The translations under genes and the position numbers were made by a program. From Pseudomonas cannabina (GTDB taxonomy: Bacteria; Pseudomonadota; Gammaproteobacteria; Pseudomonadales; Pseudomonadaceae), in NCBI RefSeq assembly GCF_900100365.1, contig NZ_FNKU01000003.1, positions 95,735 through 159,734 of the forward strand: DNA of 64,000 bases. Direction: 5' to 3'. Each line of letters begins with the position of its first letter. Position 1 is the first letter of the stretch. Under the pieces are notes generated by a model that had not been told where the DNA came from, did no database searches, and was given only the letters and a program-made list of their open reading frames with translations. Below are positions 1 to 8,082 of this stretch, piece by piece.

Positions 1-1
1 T

Positions 2-208
2 ACGCAAGATCTGCGTTATTTCAGGGCTGATGTACGCAAGATCATCAAGCGTGACTCGTTACCTGATTACAGAATGGCATTGGATACGAGTTGTAAGCCT
101 CATAAGATCGTGTTCTATACCAGGAACACCAAGCTTTTGTCCGATGAGCTGGTCGCCTCTGACAAAGCTGCTTGGTTTGAAACGCTGGAGCGATTTAAGC
201 CCGCTTAG
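2..208 (+). CDS. C-terminal part of a plasmid protein, possibly the replication initiator
   Basis: An open frame runs in from the window edge and ends at TAG 206-208, giving 68 residues that finish with ETLERFKPA. The segment is basic and looks like the tail of a winged-helix DNA-binding protein. Its place directly before a terminator and a block of small plasmid maintenance and partition genes fits a RepA-type initiator of the pPT23A plasmid family, but that identity rests on position and general look, not on a motif I can name. The 5' end lies outside the window. Confidence 0.45.
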   Translation, partial: TQDLRYFRADVRKIIKRDSLPDYRMALDTSCKPHKIVFYTRNTKLLSDELVASDKAAWFETLERFKPA

Positions 209-230
209 TCGTATATCGCCGACATTCAGG

Positions 231-252
231 GGCTGCAGATGCAGCCTTTTTC
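231..252 (+). terminator. Rho-independent terminator
   Basis: GGCTGCA-GA-TGCAGCC forms a perfect 7-bp stem with a 2-nt loop and is followed by TTTTTC. It lies 22 nt after the stop codon of the first gene and separates it from the next promoter. Confidence 0.75.
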
Positions 253-263
253 TTTGCTTGTTG

Positions 264-291
264 TTTACATACGTACGTACGTACGTATAAT
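264..291 (+). promoter_or_regulatory. Promoter with ACGTACGT-repeat operator (site A)
   Basis: TTTACA (264-269) and TATAAT (286-291) are spaced by 16 nt, and the spacer is filled by a run of ACGT tetranucleotides (about 271-286). The same arrangement recurs near 689-729, 1471-1518 and 55121-55148, so this is probably a shared operator in which a repressor would cover the core promoter. Confidence 0.7.
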
Positions 292-316
292 AAGCAGGCA
301 GCTTAATCGAGCTGCA

Positions 317-332
317 CCCGGCGGCTACCGGG
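317..332 (+). promoter_or_regulatory. 5' leader hairpin with CGGCTA loop (copy 1)
   Basis: CCCGG-CGGCTA-CCGGG forms a hairpin just downstream of promoter A. It is followed by GTCTAGGAG, which contains the Shine-Dalgarno sequence of the gene starting at 359. Two other leaders (1537, 55158) keep the loop and GTCTAGG while the stem sequence changes. Confidence 0.6.
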
Positions 333-358
333 GAAGAATGAAGTCTAGGAGTCTGCAA

Positions 359-673
359 ATGAAGCGTATACCACTGCGATCTGTTGACCGTGATGACACC
401 CAGCACCTGCAAGATGAAATTGAGAAACTTCAATCGGCTCAAAACGTCATGCTGGAAGCGAACCGGGCTTTGGAACTGGGTGATGAGCTAACCCTGATTC
501 GTTTAGGGCTAGACCCTGCTCGAATCGCAGAGCTAGAGCAGCGTCACCTAGCAGGTAAAAAGGGGTTTCCGGACTATGTGATTCGCAATCTATCCCACAC
601 CATCCAGCAGCTGCAAGATTACCGTAGAGCATCTGGTCAGCACCGTTCCGACAAGGAAGAGCAAACTGAGTAG
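359..673 (+). CDS. Hypothetical plasmid protein, 104 aa
   Basis: The start at 359 is chosen because AGGAG lies 8-12 nt upstream, after the conserved leader. The product is hydrophilic and largely helical, with a heptad-like stretch around residues 15-45 and a charged tail (SDKEEQTE). There is no membrane segment and no motif I recognise. It is the first gene behind an ACGTACGT promoter and precedes a ribbon-helix-helix gene with its own copy of that promoter, so it is probably a regulated plasmid maintenance or control gene. No function is assigned. Confidence 0.7.
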   Translation: MKRIPLRSVDRDDTQHLQDEIEKLQSAQNVMLEANRALELGDELTLIRLGLDPARIAELEQRHLAGKKGFPDYVIRNLSHTIQQLQDYRRASGQHRSDKEEQTE

Positions 674-688
674 GCAGTCGTACTTTGT

Positions 689-729
689 GTACGTACGTAT
701 GTATTTGCGTACGTGCGTACATGTATAAT
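689..729 (+). promoter_or_regulatory. Promoter with ACGTACGT-type repeats (site B)
   Basis: Imperfect ACGT repeats (ACGTACGTATGTAT, then GCGTACGTGCGTAC) run into TATAAT at 724-729. The site lies directly upstream of the ribbon-helix-helix gene at 765, which suggests autoregulation. Confidence 0.6.
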
Positions 730-764
730 GGCTACTCGTGATCAGTCAATTTTGAGGAACATGT

Positions 765-944
765 ATGAAGGCTCAACCATCCGCTGCAACCCAAAAGGGT
801 GAAGCCCCTACCCGATCCCATAAGACTATTAGCCTTCGTACAGATTTCAACGAACGCTTGCGCGACGAAGCTCATAAGCAAAAAACAACAGCTTCAGCGC
901 TCATTGAAAAAGCCTTGGCTGAAATGTGGAAAATTGAACAATGA
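765..944 (+). CDS. Small ribbon-helix-helix DNA-binding protein, 59 aa
   Basis: The start ATG at 765 follows TTTGAGGAAC, a fair ribosome-binding site. The C-terminal ~40 residues (KTISLRTDFNERLRDEAHKQ and onward) have the pattern of a CopG/Arc ribbon-helix-helix fold: a short beta strand with alternating polar residues, helix A, then TTASALIEKALAEMW as helix B. Proteins of this fold bind tandem short repeats as multimers. The gene sits behind an ACGTACGT array and between two others, so it is the best local candidate for the protein that binds those arrays and represses its own promoter. That role is inferred. Confidence 0.75.
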   Translation: MKAQPSAATQKGEAPTRSHKTISLRTDFNERLRDEAHKQKTTASALIEKALAEMWKIEQ

Positions 945-974
945 TTTCTGGCCTATCGGTTTAGATTCAGTTGT

Positions 975-1427
975 ATGCCCAAATACTCAAAGCTTGAGCG
1001 ATACGACGGGCTTTCGGGAAATGTCCCGGATCCAGTTATCGCTCAGATGGCTGGAACCACTACTGAAGCTGTCCGTGCTCGAAGAATCAAGCTCGGCAAA
1101 CCTGCGTACTCCCCTCCCCCTCCTCACCAGGATGCCCTAGCGCTCCTTGTACCTTTTCTTGGCGTCTACCCCGCCACAATGCTCGCACGTGCGGCCAATG
1201 TTCCTCTTCAGCAAGTCTCAAAACTCATCCAGTCTTTAGGAATAACTCCGTACCAACAACCTCGACCCGATATTGCGGCTTACGATCATATGCAGGGTCA
1301 GCAACCGGACCAGGAGCTTGCAAACATCATTGGGTGTTCAAAAGAGGCTGTCAGGCAAAGGCGTGTCGATCTGGAAATTGAGTCTTACCGAGACATGATT
1401 AGACGAACAACCAGAGCAGCAAAATAG
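975..1427 (+). CDS. Helix-turn-helix-rich hypothetical protein, 150 aa
   Basis: The protein seems to hold three repeats of a short helical module: PDPVIAQMAGTTTEAVRARR near residue 18, YPATMLARAANVPLQQVSKL in the middle, and DQELANIIGCSKEAVRQRRV near residue 115. The first and last end in the same A-V-R-x-R-R recognition-helix-like segment, so it is probably a DNA-binding protein. No clear ribosome-binding site is visible at 975, so the start is uncertain. A copy of the GTTGCTACTAGCAAC palindrome lies 18 nt after the stop codon. Confidence 0.65.
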   Translation: MPKYSKLERYDGLSGNVPDPVIAQMAGTTTEAVRARRIKLGKPAYSPPPPHQDALALLVPFLGVYPATMLARAANVPLQQVSKLIQSLGITPYQQPRPDIAAYDHMQGQQPDQELANIIGCSKEAVRQRRVDLEIESYRDMIRRTTRAAK

Positions 1428-1445
1428 CTTGAAATCTCATGCAGT

Positions 1446-1460
1446 GTTGCTACTAGCAAC
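1446..1460. promoter_or_regulatory. 15-bp palindrome GTTGCTACTAGCAAC, parS-like site 1
   Basis: This perfect palindrome (odd centre) occurs four times in the window: here, 9786-9800, 11044-11058 and 11073-11087, always near the ParA/ParB genes once the transposon island is removed. It is probably the centromere or autoregulatory site of the partition system. Confidence 0.6.
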
Positions 1461-1470
1461 AAACGCCATT

Positions 1471-1518
1471 ATACGTACGTACGTACGTATGTATATGCGT
1501 ACGCACATGGGTTAGAAT
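1471..1518 (+). promoter_or_regulatory. Promoter with ACGTACGT repeats (site C)
   Basis: A run of ACGT units (1473-1490) followed by GTATATGCGTACGCAC leads to a -10-like TAGAAT at 1513-1518. It drives the leader and methyltransferase gene that follow. Confidence 0.6.
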
Positions 1519-1536
1519 TCTCTCTACGAATTGGTG

Positions 1537-1556
1537 ACAGTGGCGGCTACCGCTGT
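1537..1556 (+). promoter_or_regulatory. 5' leader hairpin with CGGCTA loop (copy 2)
   Basis: ACAGTGG-CGGCTA-CCGCTGT pairs over 7 bp, including one G-T pair, around the same CGGCTA loop as in copies 1 and 3. GTCTAGGAG with the Shine-Dalgarno sequence follows before the ATG at 1589. Confidence 0.6.
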
Positions 1557-1588
1557 GCTGCTTTGAAAAAGGTCTAGGAGCGAATTGC

Positions 1589-2031
1589 ATGGGTTCTGTG
1601 TACGACTTGGATTCAATGGTTTTGGCATTTCAAGAATCTCAAGCTTTTGAAAATTCGAATGGGATTCACCATCTTTTCGATCATCCATTGAAGGCAGATG
1701 TAGTCCGCTTGGCTGATAAAGTTCAGGGGTTTATGAAGCCCGCGCATGCCCGTGACCGTATAGAGGGATGGATTGATCATGCTAGAAGCCAAGCTGCTGG
1801 CAGGCAAAACAGTGACAAAGTGGTGCTCTCGCTTTTCGATACCTCAGGTGAATGGTCTCGGCCATGGGAAGAGGCCGGTTACCAGGTCTATCGCTTCGAC
1901 ATTCAGGACGATCCTGAGCTCGGTGACGTGAACAACTTCAATGTCGAGTTCTTCATAGAGTGGTTCGGCGACTTCTACGGTCTTGAGGTATTCGCGATTC
2001 TTGCCGCTTGTCCTTGCACAGACTTCGCTCG
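1589..2031 (+). pseudogene. Cytosine-5 DNA methyltransferase, N-terminal half, cut by IS801
   Basis: The start follows TAGGAG in the conserved leader. The product contains VVLSLFDTSGEWSRPWEEAG (an S-adenosylmethionine-site-like start near residue 75) and ends in AACPCTDFAR, where PC is the catalytic cysteine pair of C5 methyltransferases. At 2032 the frame runs into the end of IS801. The other half begins at 9119 with CAGCRHFVGKDLDGRT. Joining the two at the shared GATGTG gives a continuous DFARCAGCRHF. The gene is therefore one methyltransferase split by a ~7.1-kb island; the N-terminal fragment alone should be inactive. Confidence 0.85.
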
Positions 2032-3541
2032 ATGTATAGGAATTTCAATAATTCCTATACAAGGTAATCCGCCGAAAAAGGTCCCCTCGGCGTGATGCCA
2101 ACGTGGCGTCGATGTCGGCAAAAAGCTTTTTTAACCCATCACCCACGCCGAAAAATGGATTGAAAGCGACTTTTCTGTACCTTTTCCAGATTTTGGACGC
2201 ACCTCTCCCGTATCAGGCCGGCACGTACCTCAATTGCGCGATGCTTTGAGCGTTGTTGATCAAGCCCTGCACGGTCAGGCCGGCGATGGCTGCGGTATAA
2301 ACCATCCGTGCTCCGCACAGCACGCAGCTGAACGGATCCCGCTGCAAGAACGCTTTGCTCATCTGCGCAAAATACAGTTTTGGCGCTTTGCCACGCCTTT
2401 CCATGCGTAGCGCCTCATACACCCGGGGTAGCTGTCGGCCACAGACGCGGTTGGCCAGAAATCCAAAATACCGGATCATCCGAAAGTGCTTTTCGGGGAT
2501 GTGCTGCACCACCCGGCGCAGCATGTCGGTCTGGCTCAGCGTTTCCTGCTGATAGGTCTTGGTGCGGTGATCCAGGTAGGTGAAGCTCAACGTGGCACCG
2601 GAGGTGTAGTGCGCCAGACGACTGCCCGAGATGGGCGGTTTTTTCAGGTAGCGGCCCAGGTAATTGACGGTCTTTCGGCCGTTTTTCGTCTTCTTCGACA
2701 AGTGGATGTGCCAGTGCTGACCACCGGCGTTGAGCACAAGGTGACGCCAGTCATTTTCGCTCTGCAGATGAGCGTTTTCAGGTGGGACGGTGGTGTGCTC
2801 CCACTGACTGAGCAGGTACTGGCGTACATTCCACATCCAGCGCCGACGCAAGGCTGATGGATGAAACGACAGATCTTTCCAGACACCTGCGTCATCGATC
2901 CCACCCAAGGTGACCGAGACATGGATGTGGGGGTGCCAGTTAAGTCGCCGGCCGTAGGTGTGGATGGCGCAGAAAACACCCACCTCCACGCCCCGGCGTC
3001 GGCCCGCATAGAGCAGGTTGTCGACGGCCAGGCGACACAAGGCATCGAGCCAGTGACGGTTATGAAAGAACAGCGGCCACAGGGTGTCAGGCAATGTGAA
3101 CACCAGGTGTTGCCAGGTACACTCGGGTAAGCGGTGCTGTTGATTGGCGATCCACTGATCGGTAGCTTTTTTGCCGCAGGATGGACAGGCGCGGCAGCTG
3201 CAGGTGTTGCACAGGTATTTGGCGTGCGGGCAGCTGTCGTTGCCGCAGGTGTAGTGTTTGACGCCCAAAATCGAGGTGCCGCAGGCCAGCATTTTGGTGA
3301 CGGACTCGACTTCAATGTCGCGCAAGCCGCCCTCCTCGAGGAGGTGTGCCCAGCATTGATTGGCGGTGAAGAGGTTTTTGAGTGGTCGAGGTGTGTAGGC
3401 TGGACTCATCTGAAGCAGCAACGGTGGGTAAGCAGGCTTCATGATGATCAATAATGGGCCTCATGACAAAGCTCAAATCCATGTTTCTGCTGCTACGCGA
3501 TCGCAAGAATGGGCGATTTGCAGCCGCAGGCTGCCCTGTTC
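2032..3541 (-). mobile_element. IS801, IS91-family rolling-circle element (~1510 bp)
   Basis: The left boundary is the ATGTATAGGAATTTC hairpin end. The right boundary is the end GCAGCCGCAGGCTGCCCT next to GTTC (GAAC on the element strand). The length, the transposase and the end structure match IS801, which makes no target duplication. The left flank is CTCG (CGAG read on the element strand). The right end abuts unrelated DNA, not the methyltransferase, so the insertion has since rearranged. Confidence 0.85.
2213..3451 (-). CDS. IS801 transposase (IS91 family, HUH type), 412 aa
   Basis: This is a Y1-type rolling-circle transposase. Visible features are the N-terminal zinc-binding cysteines (HYTCGNDSCPHAKYLCNTCS, then CRACPSCG, residues ~60-95), the HUH pair in LNWHPHIHVSVT (~residue 175), and the tyrosine-containing KTVNYLGRYLKKPPISGSRL near residue 260. 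The full length fits the family. The gene is intact, so this copy could move itself and flanking DNA by one-ended transposition. A second, differing fragment of the same element lies at 8650-9118. Confidence 0.92.
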   Translation of the reverse strand: MIIMKPAYPPLLLQMSPAYTPRPLKNLFTANQCWAHLLEEGGLRDIEVESVTKMLACGTSILGVKHYTCGNDSCPHAKYLCNTCSCRACPSCGKKATDQWIANQQHRLPECTWQHLVFTLPDTLWPLFFHNRHWLDALCRLAVDNLLYAGRRRGVEVGVFCAIHTYGRRLNWHPHIHVSVTLGGIDDAGVWKDLSFHPSALRRRWMWNVRQYLLSQWEHTTVPPENAHLQSENDWRHLVLNAGGQHWHIHLSKKTKNGRKTVNYLGRYLKKPPISGSRLAHYTSGATLSFTYLDHRTKTYQQETLSQTDMLRRVVQHIPEKHFRMIRYFGFLANRVCGRQLPRVYEALRMERRGKAPKLYFAQMSKAFLQRDPFSCVLCGARMVYTAAIAGLTVQGLINNAQSIAQLRYVPA

Positions 3542-3774
3542 CAAGCTTTTCCCACAGGTGTTGCTACCTTGAACGTTTCAAGACTCATCCTGATTCCTGC
3601 GCTGCTATTACCCTCATAGTCGCACGCCACAAATGCATTACCTGTGATCGCGCTTCGGTTACGTATATTTGCAGTTTTGAAAGCAATACTATTTATGTCC
3701 TTTGCATCGCCTCGCGGGTTTTCGCCTCTCCATTGTTGTTTGTTTGGGGCTGGTGCCGTATATACAAAAAAGGG
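3542..3774 (-). pseudogene. Orphan gene fragment of unknown family
   Basis: Between the IS801 end and the IS3 relic the minus strand stays open through a segment with natural-looking composition (FVYTAPAPNKQQWRGENPRG, then ANIRNRSAITGNAFVACDYE, then SLETFKVATPVGKAWN). It lacks a start and is cut at both ends by transposons, so it is likely a piece of a gene caught in the island. I do not recognise the family. A secreted or small effector-like protein is possible but unsupported. Confidence 0.4.
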
Positions 3775-4539
3775 TGTTATCTGGCGTCGGAGGCCACGTT
3801 TTATCGCGTCCTGCGGGCCGCAGGTCAACAACAGCATCGAGGGCGTAGTCAGCGCCCCAGGCGATATGCAGCACCGACGACACATGCAGCCAAAGCGCCG
3901 AATCAGGTGTGGTCGTGGGACATCACATACCTGCCGTCACCCATAAGGGGCAAGTATTATTACCTCTATCTGATCGAGGATATTTACAGCCGCAAGGCCG
4001 TTGGCTGGGAAGTTTACGAGATGGAAAGCGGCGAGAAAGCGGCCGCCCTGCTGCAACGCAGTGTGATAGGCGAGCAGTGTTTGCACGAGCCGCTGGTGCT
4101 GCACTCAGACAACGGCGCGCCAATGAAATCGGTGACGCTGTTAAGCAAGATGTATGAACTGGGCATCACCCCGTCACGTGGGCGACCGCGTGTCAGCAAC
4201 CACAATCCTTACTCGGAGTCGCTGTTCAGGACACTGAAGTACTGCCCGCAATGGCCGCAGGATGGGTTTGCCAGTCTTGACGCGGCACGCCTCTGGGTGA
4301 GGGATTTCATGCGTTGGTACAACAATGATCACCGGCACAGCCGAATCCGCTTCGTGACACCGGCTGAGCGGCATCGAGGGCTGGATCATCAGATCCTGGC
4401 CAAGCGACATGAGCTGTACGAGCTAGCCAGAGAGAAAAGGCCGGAGCGGTGGTCGAGGGAGACACGCAACTGGGAACCGATCGGCACCGTGCTGTTAAAC
4501 CCGGATCGAGAGCAAGACGTTGAGAAAAAAGCAGCATAG
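3775..4539 (+). pseudogene. IS3-family transposase (OrfB), 5' truncated
   Basis: From CYLASEATFYRVLRAAGQQQ onward the frame reads as an IS3 integrase-type OrfB. The DDE triad is visible as WDITYLP (first D), LHSDNGAPM (second D) and NPYSESLFRTLKY (E), with the usual WYNNDHRHSRIRFVTP and a C-terminal NWEPIG. OrfA and the start of OrfB are missing: upstream sequence to 3541 is unrelated. The relic therefore cannot transpose alone. It lies immediately upstream of efe. A C-terminal remnant of a related transposase lies on the opposite strand just downstream of efe. Confidence 0.85.
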
Positions 4540-4699
4540 TTAGACGGTTGACGCGACAACTACCTTGAAAAACGCCGCAGGGACGCTCATGATTCATGCA
4601 CCAAGCAGGTGGGGTGTTTTTCCGTCGCTTGGACTTTGTTCTCCCGACGTCGTTTGGAATGAGCATCCGTCCCTTTATATGGATAAAGAAGAGACTAGC

Positions 4700-5752
4700 A
4701 TGACCAACCTACAGACTTTCGAGTTACCTACCGAGGTAACCGGCTGCGCCGCCGATATCTCATTGGGAAGGGCGCTGATCCAAGCCTGGCAAAAAGATGG
4801 CATTTTTCAGATCAAGACCGATAGTGAGCAGGATCGCAAAACGCAGGAAGCAATGGCTGCTAGCAAGCAGTTTTGCAAGGAACCGCTGACTTTTAAGAGT
4901 AGCTGCGTTAGCGATCTGACCTACAGCGGCTATGTTGCGTCAGGCGAGGAAGTCACAGCTGGTAAACCTGATTTCCCTGAAATCTTCACTGTCTGCAAGG
5001 ACTTGTCGGTAGGCGATCAGCGTGTAAAAGCCGGCTGGCCTTGCCATGGTCCGGTGCCATGGCCAAATAACACCTATCAGAAAAGCATGAAGACCTTCAT
5101 GGAAGAGCTGGGTTTAGCGGGCGAACGGTTGCTCAAACTGACAGCGCTCGGCTTTGAACTACCCATCAACACGTTCACCGACTTAACTCGCGATGGTTGG
5201 CACCACATGCGTGTATTACGCTTCCCGCCCCAAACATCCACGCTGTCCCGTGGAATTGGTGCGCACACTGACTATGGGTTGTTGGTAATTGCCGCTCAGG
5301 ACGATGTTGGTGGCTTATATATTCGCCCTCCAGTCGAGGGAGAGAAGCGTAATCGTAACTGGTTGCCTGGTGAGAGCTCAGCAGGCATGTTTGAGCACGA
5401 TGAACCTTGGACCTTCGTGACGCCCACCCCAGGCGTGTGGACAGTTTTCCCAGGTGATATCTTGCAGTTCATGACCGGCGGCCAGCTGCTTTCCACTCCG
5501 CACAAGGTTAAGCTCAATACCCGCGAACGTTTCGCCTGCGCTTATTTTCATGAGCCTAATTTTGAAGCATCCGCCTATCCGTTGTTCGAGCCCAGCGCCA
5601 ATGAGCGTATTCATTATGGTGAGCACTTTACCAACATGTTTATGCGTTGCTATCCAGATCGGATCACCACCCAGAGCATCAACAAGGAGAATCGCCTGGC
5701 GCACTTGGAGGACTTGAAGAAGTATTCGGACACCCGCGCGACAGGCTCATGA
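4700..5752 (+). CDS. efe: Ethylene-forming enzyme (2-oxoglutarate/arginine-dependent), 350 aa
   Basis: This enzyme converts 2-oxoglutarate to ethylene and CO2 using Fe(II) and O2, and in a coupled reaction hydroxylates L-arginine while making succinate; it acts in the cytosol. The 350-residue length and sequence match the P. syringae EFE. The iron ligands are visible as His189 and Asp191 (GAHTDYG) and His268 (TPHKV), and the 2-oxoglutarate-binding Arg277 in NTRERFA. The start at 4700 has AAGAAGAG upstream, and the leading residues MTNLQTFELPTEV fit the known protein. The frame is intact. The gene lies between two IS3 relics inside an island that splits a methyltransferase gene, a clear sign of acquisition through transposons. 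No HrpL box is seen upstream. The ethylene made is a plant hormone and a virulence factor. Confidence 0.97.
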   Translation: MTNLQTFELPTEVTGCAADISLGRALIQAWQKDGIFQIKTDSEQDRKTQEAMAASKQFCKEPLTFKSSCVSDLTYSGYVASGEEVTAGKPDFPEIFTVCKDLSVGDQRVKAGWPCHGPVPWPNNTYQKSMKTFMEELGLAGERLLKLTALGFELPINTFTDLTRDGWHHMRVLRFPPQTSTLSRGIGAHTDYGLLVIAAQDDVGGLYIRPPVEGEKRNRNWLPGESSAGMFEHDEPWTFVTPTPGVWTVFPGDILQFMTGGQLLSTPHKVKLNTRERFACAYFHEPNFEASAYPLFEPSANERIHYGEHFTNMFMRCYPDRITTQSINKENRLAHLEDLKKYSDTRATGS

Positions 5753-5825
5753 GTCGACACCCTGCCCGGTGCTGCCGGACAGGGGCCTTATCGTTACTGG
5801 TGACTAATAATTGGCATATCAATGT

Positions 5826-5865
5826 CCACTCAGCACCCAGATCTTATGATCTGGGTGCTGAGTGG
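5826..5865. terminator. Perfect 18-bp inverted repeat downstream of efe
   Basis: CCACTCAGCACCCAGATC, a TTAT loop and the exact complement give an 18-bp stem 73 nt after the efe stop. There is no T-run on either side, so it may be a transcript-stabilising stem-loop or a weak terminator; it could also be a transposon end. Confidence 0.5.
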
Positions 5866-5878
5866 AGCAATGTAACCA

Positions 5879-5958
5879 TTATGCTGAGCGTTCCATCATG
5901 GTTTTGTTGCCCACGGGTAAGATTGAACGCACCACATCTATAGGCTCCCAGTTACGCG
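5879..5958 (-). pseudogene. C-terminal remnant of an IS3-family transposase
   Basis: The minus strand encodes TRNWEPIDVVRSILPVGNKT and then MMERSA before a stop. TRNWEPI is the same tail motif as in the transposase relic ending at 4539 (ETRNWEPIG). It is therefore the last ~26 codons of a related IS3 OrfB in opposite orientation on the other side of efe. Confidence 0.6.
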
Positions 5959-6036
5959 TCTGACCTGACCAGCGCTATTTTGTACATTTCATTCCGGGGC
6001 AGAACACCTAGTGTACCGTCTCAAAATTAACTTCGC

Positions 6037-6410
6037 TCATGCCTGCGTGGTCGTTGCCGCGCGGGCTCGCTGTATTTTGTTCAAAATATCTTCTCCCTTA
6101 GCGTTCCAAACGTAGCGAGTCGGCTGGGCATTTCGCAGTGCCAGAAATGTGGTGATTGAACTTTCCAATTCGCGAATCGAGCTGAAACTACCGTCGCGCA
6201 GGTATACCGTGATGTCACGAAAGAAGCGCTCAACCATGTTCATCCACGAACTTGAGGTCGGATATGGAATTTTCGAGCCAGGCCTTCACTTTCGGATGTT
6301 TGTGCGTGGCGTAGTTGTCGACGATCAGGTGCAATTGAAGGTGCTTGGGCGTTTCCCGATTGATTTTCTTGAGGAAGTCCAGCCACTCCTGATGCCGGTG
6401 TTGGCGCTCG
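6037..6410 (-). pseudogene. IS630-family transposase, C-terminal part, frameshifted
   Basis: Reading from 6410 downward gives ERQHRHQEWLDFLKKINRET, then LIVDNYATHKHPKVKAWLEN, the typical IS630 DDE core. Near 6250-6280 the frame changes and the next frame carries PTSSSWMNMVERFFRD and the tail to 6037. The segment between the two is shorter than in normal IS630 proteins, so a small deletion has shifted the frame. The N-terminal part continues at 8649-8176 on the other side of the inserted IS91 element. Confidence 0.75.
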
Positions 6411-6590
6411 ATGCATAGGAATTTCAAAATGCCTATGCATCAAGCTGACGCTTGGAAGGAGGCGTCATGCCTTCATAGCGATGTGTAGGAAGACGCTGAT
6501 GCGTTACTTATGCAGTGAAAATCCCTATAAATCAGCGTTAATGCAGGTTATTTCACCGCGAAGCCTAGGTGCGGACGCACCTTCCCCCTG

Positions 6591-7820
6591 TCAGGGCTTC
6601 ACGTACCTCATCTGCGCGATCGCCTGAGCGTTGAGGACCAGTCCCTGTACCGTCAGCCCGCTGATTGCCGCCGTGTATACCATCCGCGCGCCACACAGCA
6701 CGCAACGGAACGGATCGACGTTTAGAAAGGCTTTGGCCATCTGCACAAAATACAGCTTCGGTGTCGGTCCTGGCGTCGCCATCTTCAATGCTTCATACAC
6801 CTTCGGCAGGTATTTCCCACACACCCGATTGGCCAGAAAACCAAAATACCGGATCATCCGGAAATGCTTTTCCGGGATGTGCTGCACCACCCGGCGCAGC
6901 ATGTCGGCCTGGCTCAGCGTTTCCTGCTGATAGGTCTGTGTGCGGTGATCCAGGTAGGTGAAGCTCAACGTGGCCCCGTTGGTGTAATGCGCCAGACGAC
7001 TGCCCGAGATCGGCGGTTTTTTCAGGTAGCGGCCCAGGTAATTGACGGTCTTTCGGCCGTTTTCCGTCTTCTTCGACAAGTGGATGTGCCAGTGCTGGCC
7101 GCCAGCGGTCAGTATCAGACGGTGCCAGTCGTTTTCACAGTGGATGTGGGCCAGCGGCGGCGGCATCGTCAGTTGCGAAAGCGGCTGTCCCAGCAGGTAA
7201 TCGCGCACCAGCCACATCCAGCGCCGCCGCAGGGCCTCTTTGTGGAACGACAGATTTTTCCAGACGCCCTGCTCATCCAGGCCGCCCGCGGTCACCGACA
7301 GGTGGACGTGGGGATGCCAGTTGAGCCGCCGTCCATAGGTGTGCAGCGCCCCGAAAATCCCGACGCGCAAACCGCGCCGCTTGGCGGTGTAGATCAGGTT
7401 ATCGGCCGCCAGACGAAACAGCGCATCAAGCAGCCAGCGGTTGTAGAAGAACAGGGACCACAGCGTGTCGGGCAGCGTGAACACCAGATGCTGCCAGGGG
7501 CAGTCGGGCAGACGGTTGTTTTGCACGGCGATCCACTGGTCGGTGGCCTTTTTGCCGCAGGAAGGACAGGCCCGGCAATGGCAGGTGTTGCACAGGTATT
7601 TGACGTGCGGGCAGCTGTCGTTGCCGCAGGTGTAGTGTTTGACGCCCAGTATCGAGGTGCCGCAGGCGAGCATTTTGCTGATCGACTCCACTTCGATTTG
7701 GCGCAGACCGCCGGCCTCCAGCAAATCTGCCCAGCAGCCGTTGGCCGTGAAGAGGTTTTTGAGCGGTCGAGGTTTGTAAGCAGGCGGTGCAGAGGCCACG
7801 TCAGCAGGGCGGCTCCTCAT
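6591..7820 (-). CDS. IS91-family transposase (IS801 relative), 409 aa
   Basis: This is an HUH rolling-circle transposase close to the IS801 protein: the cysteine cluster (HYTCGNDSCPHVKYLCNTCH, CRACPSCG), LNWHPHVHLSVT with the HUH histidines, and GRKTVNYLGRYLKKPPISGS are all present. It differs from the copy at 2213-3451 at many scattered positions, so the two are distinct isoforms. An identical gene lies at 40762-41991. Its start overlaps the end of the small gene at 7801-8082 by 20 nt, so the two are probably translated together. Confidence 0.92.
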   Translation of the reverse strand: MRSRPADVASAPPAYKPRPLKNLFTANGCWADLLEAGGLRQIEVESISKMLACGTSILGVKHYTCGNDSCPHVKYLCNTCHCRACPSCGKKATDQWIAVQNNRLPDCPWQHLVFTLPDTLWSLFFYNRWLLDALFRLAADNLIYTAKRRGLRVGIFGALHTYGRRLNWHPHVHLSVTAGGLDEQGVWKNLSFHKEALRRRWMWLVRDYLLGQPLSQLTMPPPLAHIHCENDWHRLILTAGGQHWHIHLSKKTENGRKTVNYLGRYLKKPPISGSRLAHYTNGATLSFTYLDHRTQTYQQETLSQADMLRRVVQHIPEKHFRMIRYFGFLANRVCGKYLPKVYEALKMATPGPTPKLYFVQMAKAFLNVDPFRCVLCGARMVYTAAISGLTVQGLVLNAQAIAQMRYVKP

Positions 7821-8082
7821 CGTGGTGAATGACGGCGGTGATGGCGAATCCGCCTGGCCCTTCTCTCATCGAAACGCTTACGCAAGAAGCGTCGGGAAAC
7901 ATGTCGTTCAGATACGTTGTCTGGCAGCAACTACAAAGATCGACATCACCCAAAGGATCGATATCGAAGAAAAAGTCGGTATCGGGAACGAAGGTGGTAT
8001 GCCCGGCGCGTTGGAGACGGGTCTGCTTTGCCTTGGCTTTTGCCCGGCTCGCCCGTTTACGTTTTTTGGTCTCTGACGCCAT
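7801..8082 (-). CDS. Small passenger protein of the IS91 element, 93 aa
   Basis: The product begins with a very basic tract (KKRKRASRAKAKAKQTRL) and then has an acidic part with CSCC around residue 50 and CVSVSMREG after it. It overlaps the transposase start by 20 nt. It is present in both copies of the 1765-bp element and absent from IS801 proper. I do not recognise a family; a nucleic-acid-binding accessory role is possible from the basic N terminus. Confidence 0.5.
   Translation of the reverse strand: MASETKKRKRASRAKAKAKQTRLQRAGHTTFVPDTDFFFDIDPLGDVDLCSCCQTTYLNDMFPDASCVSVSMREGPGGFAITAVIHHDEEPPC

Noticed and set aside
4460..4520. GGAACC before efe as an hrp box
   Set aside because: No CCACNNA is found 15-16 bases downstream; the match lies inside the IS3 transposase frame.
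6864..7832. Long plus-strand frame opposite the IS91 transposase
   Set aside because: It is a shadow of the transposase on the other strand; it repeats identically at 41035-42003 only because the element does, and it has no ribosome-binding site or known domain.
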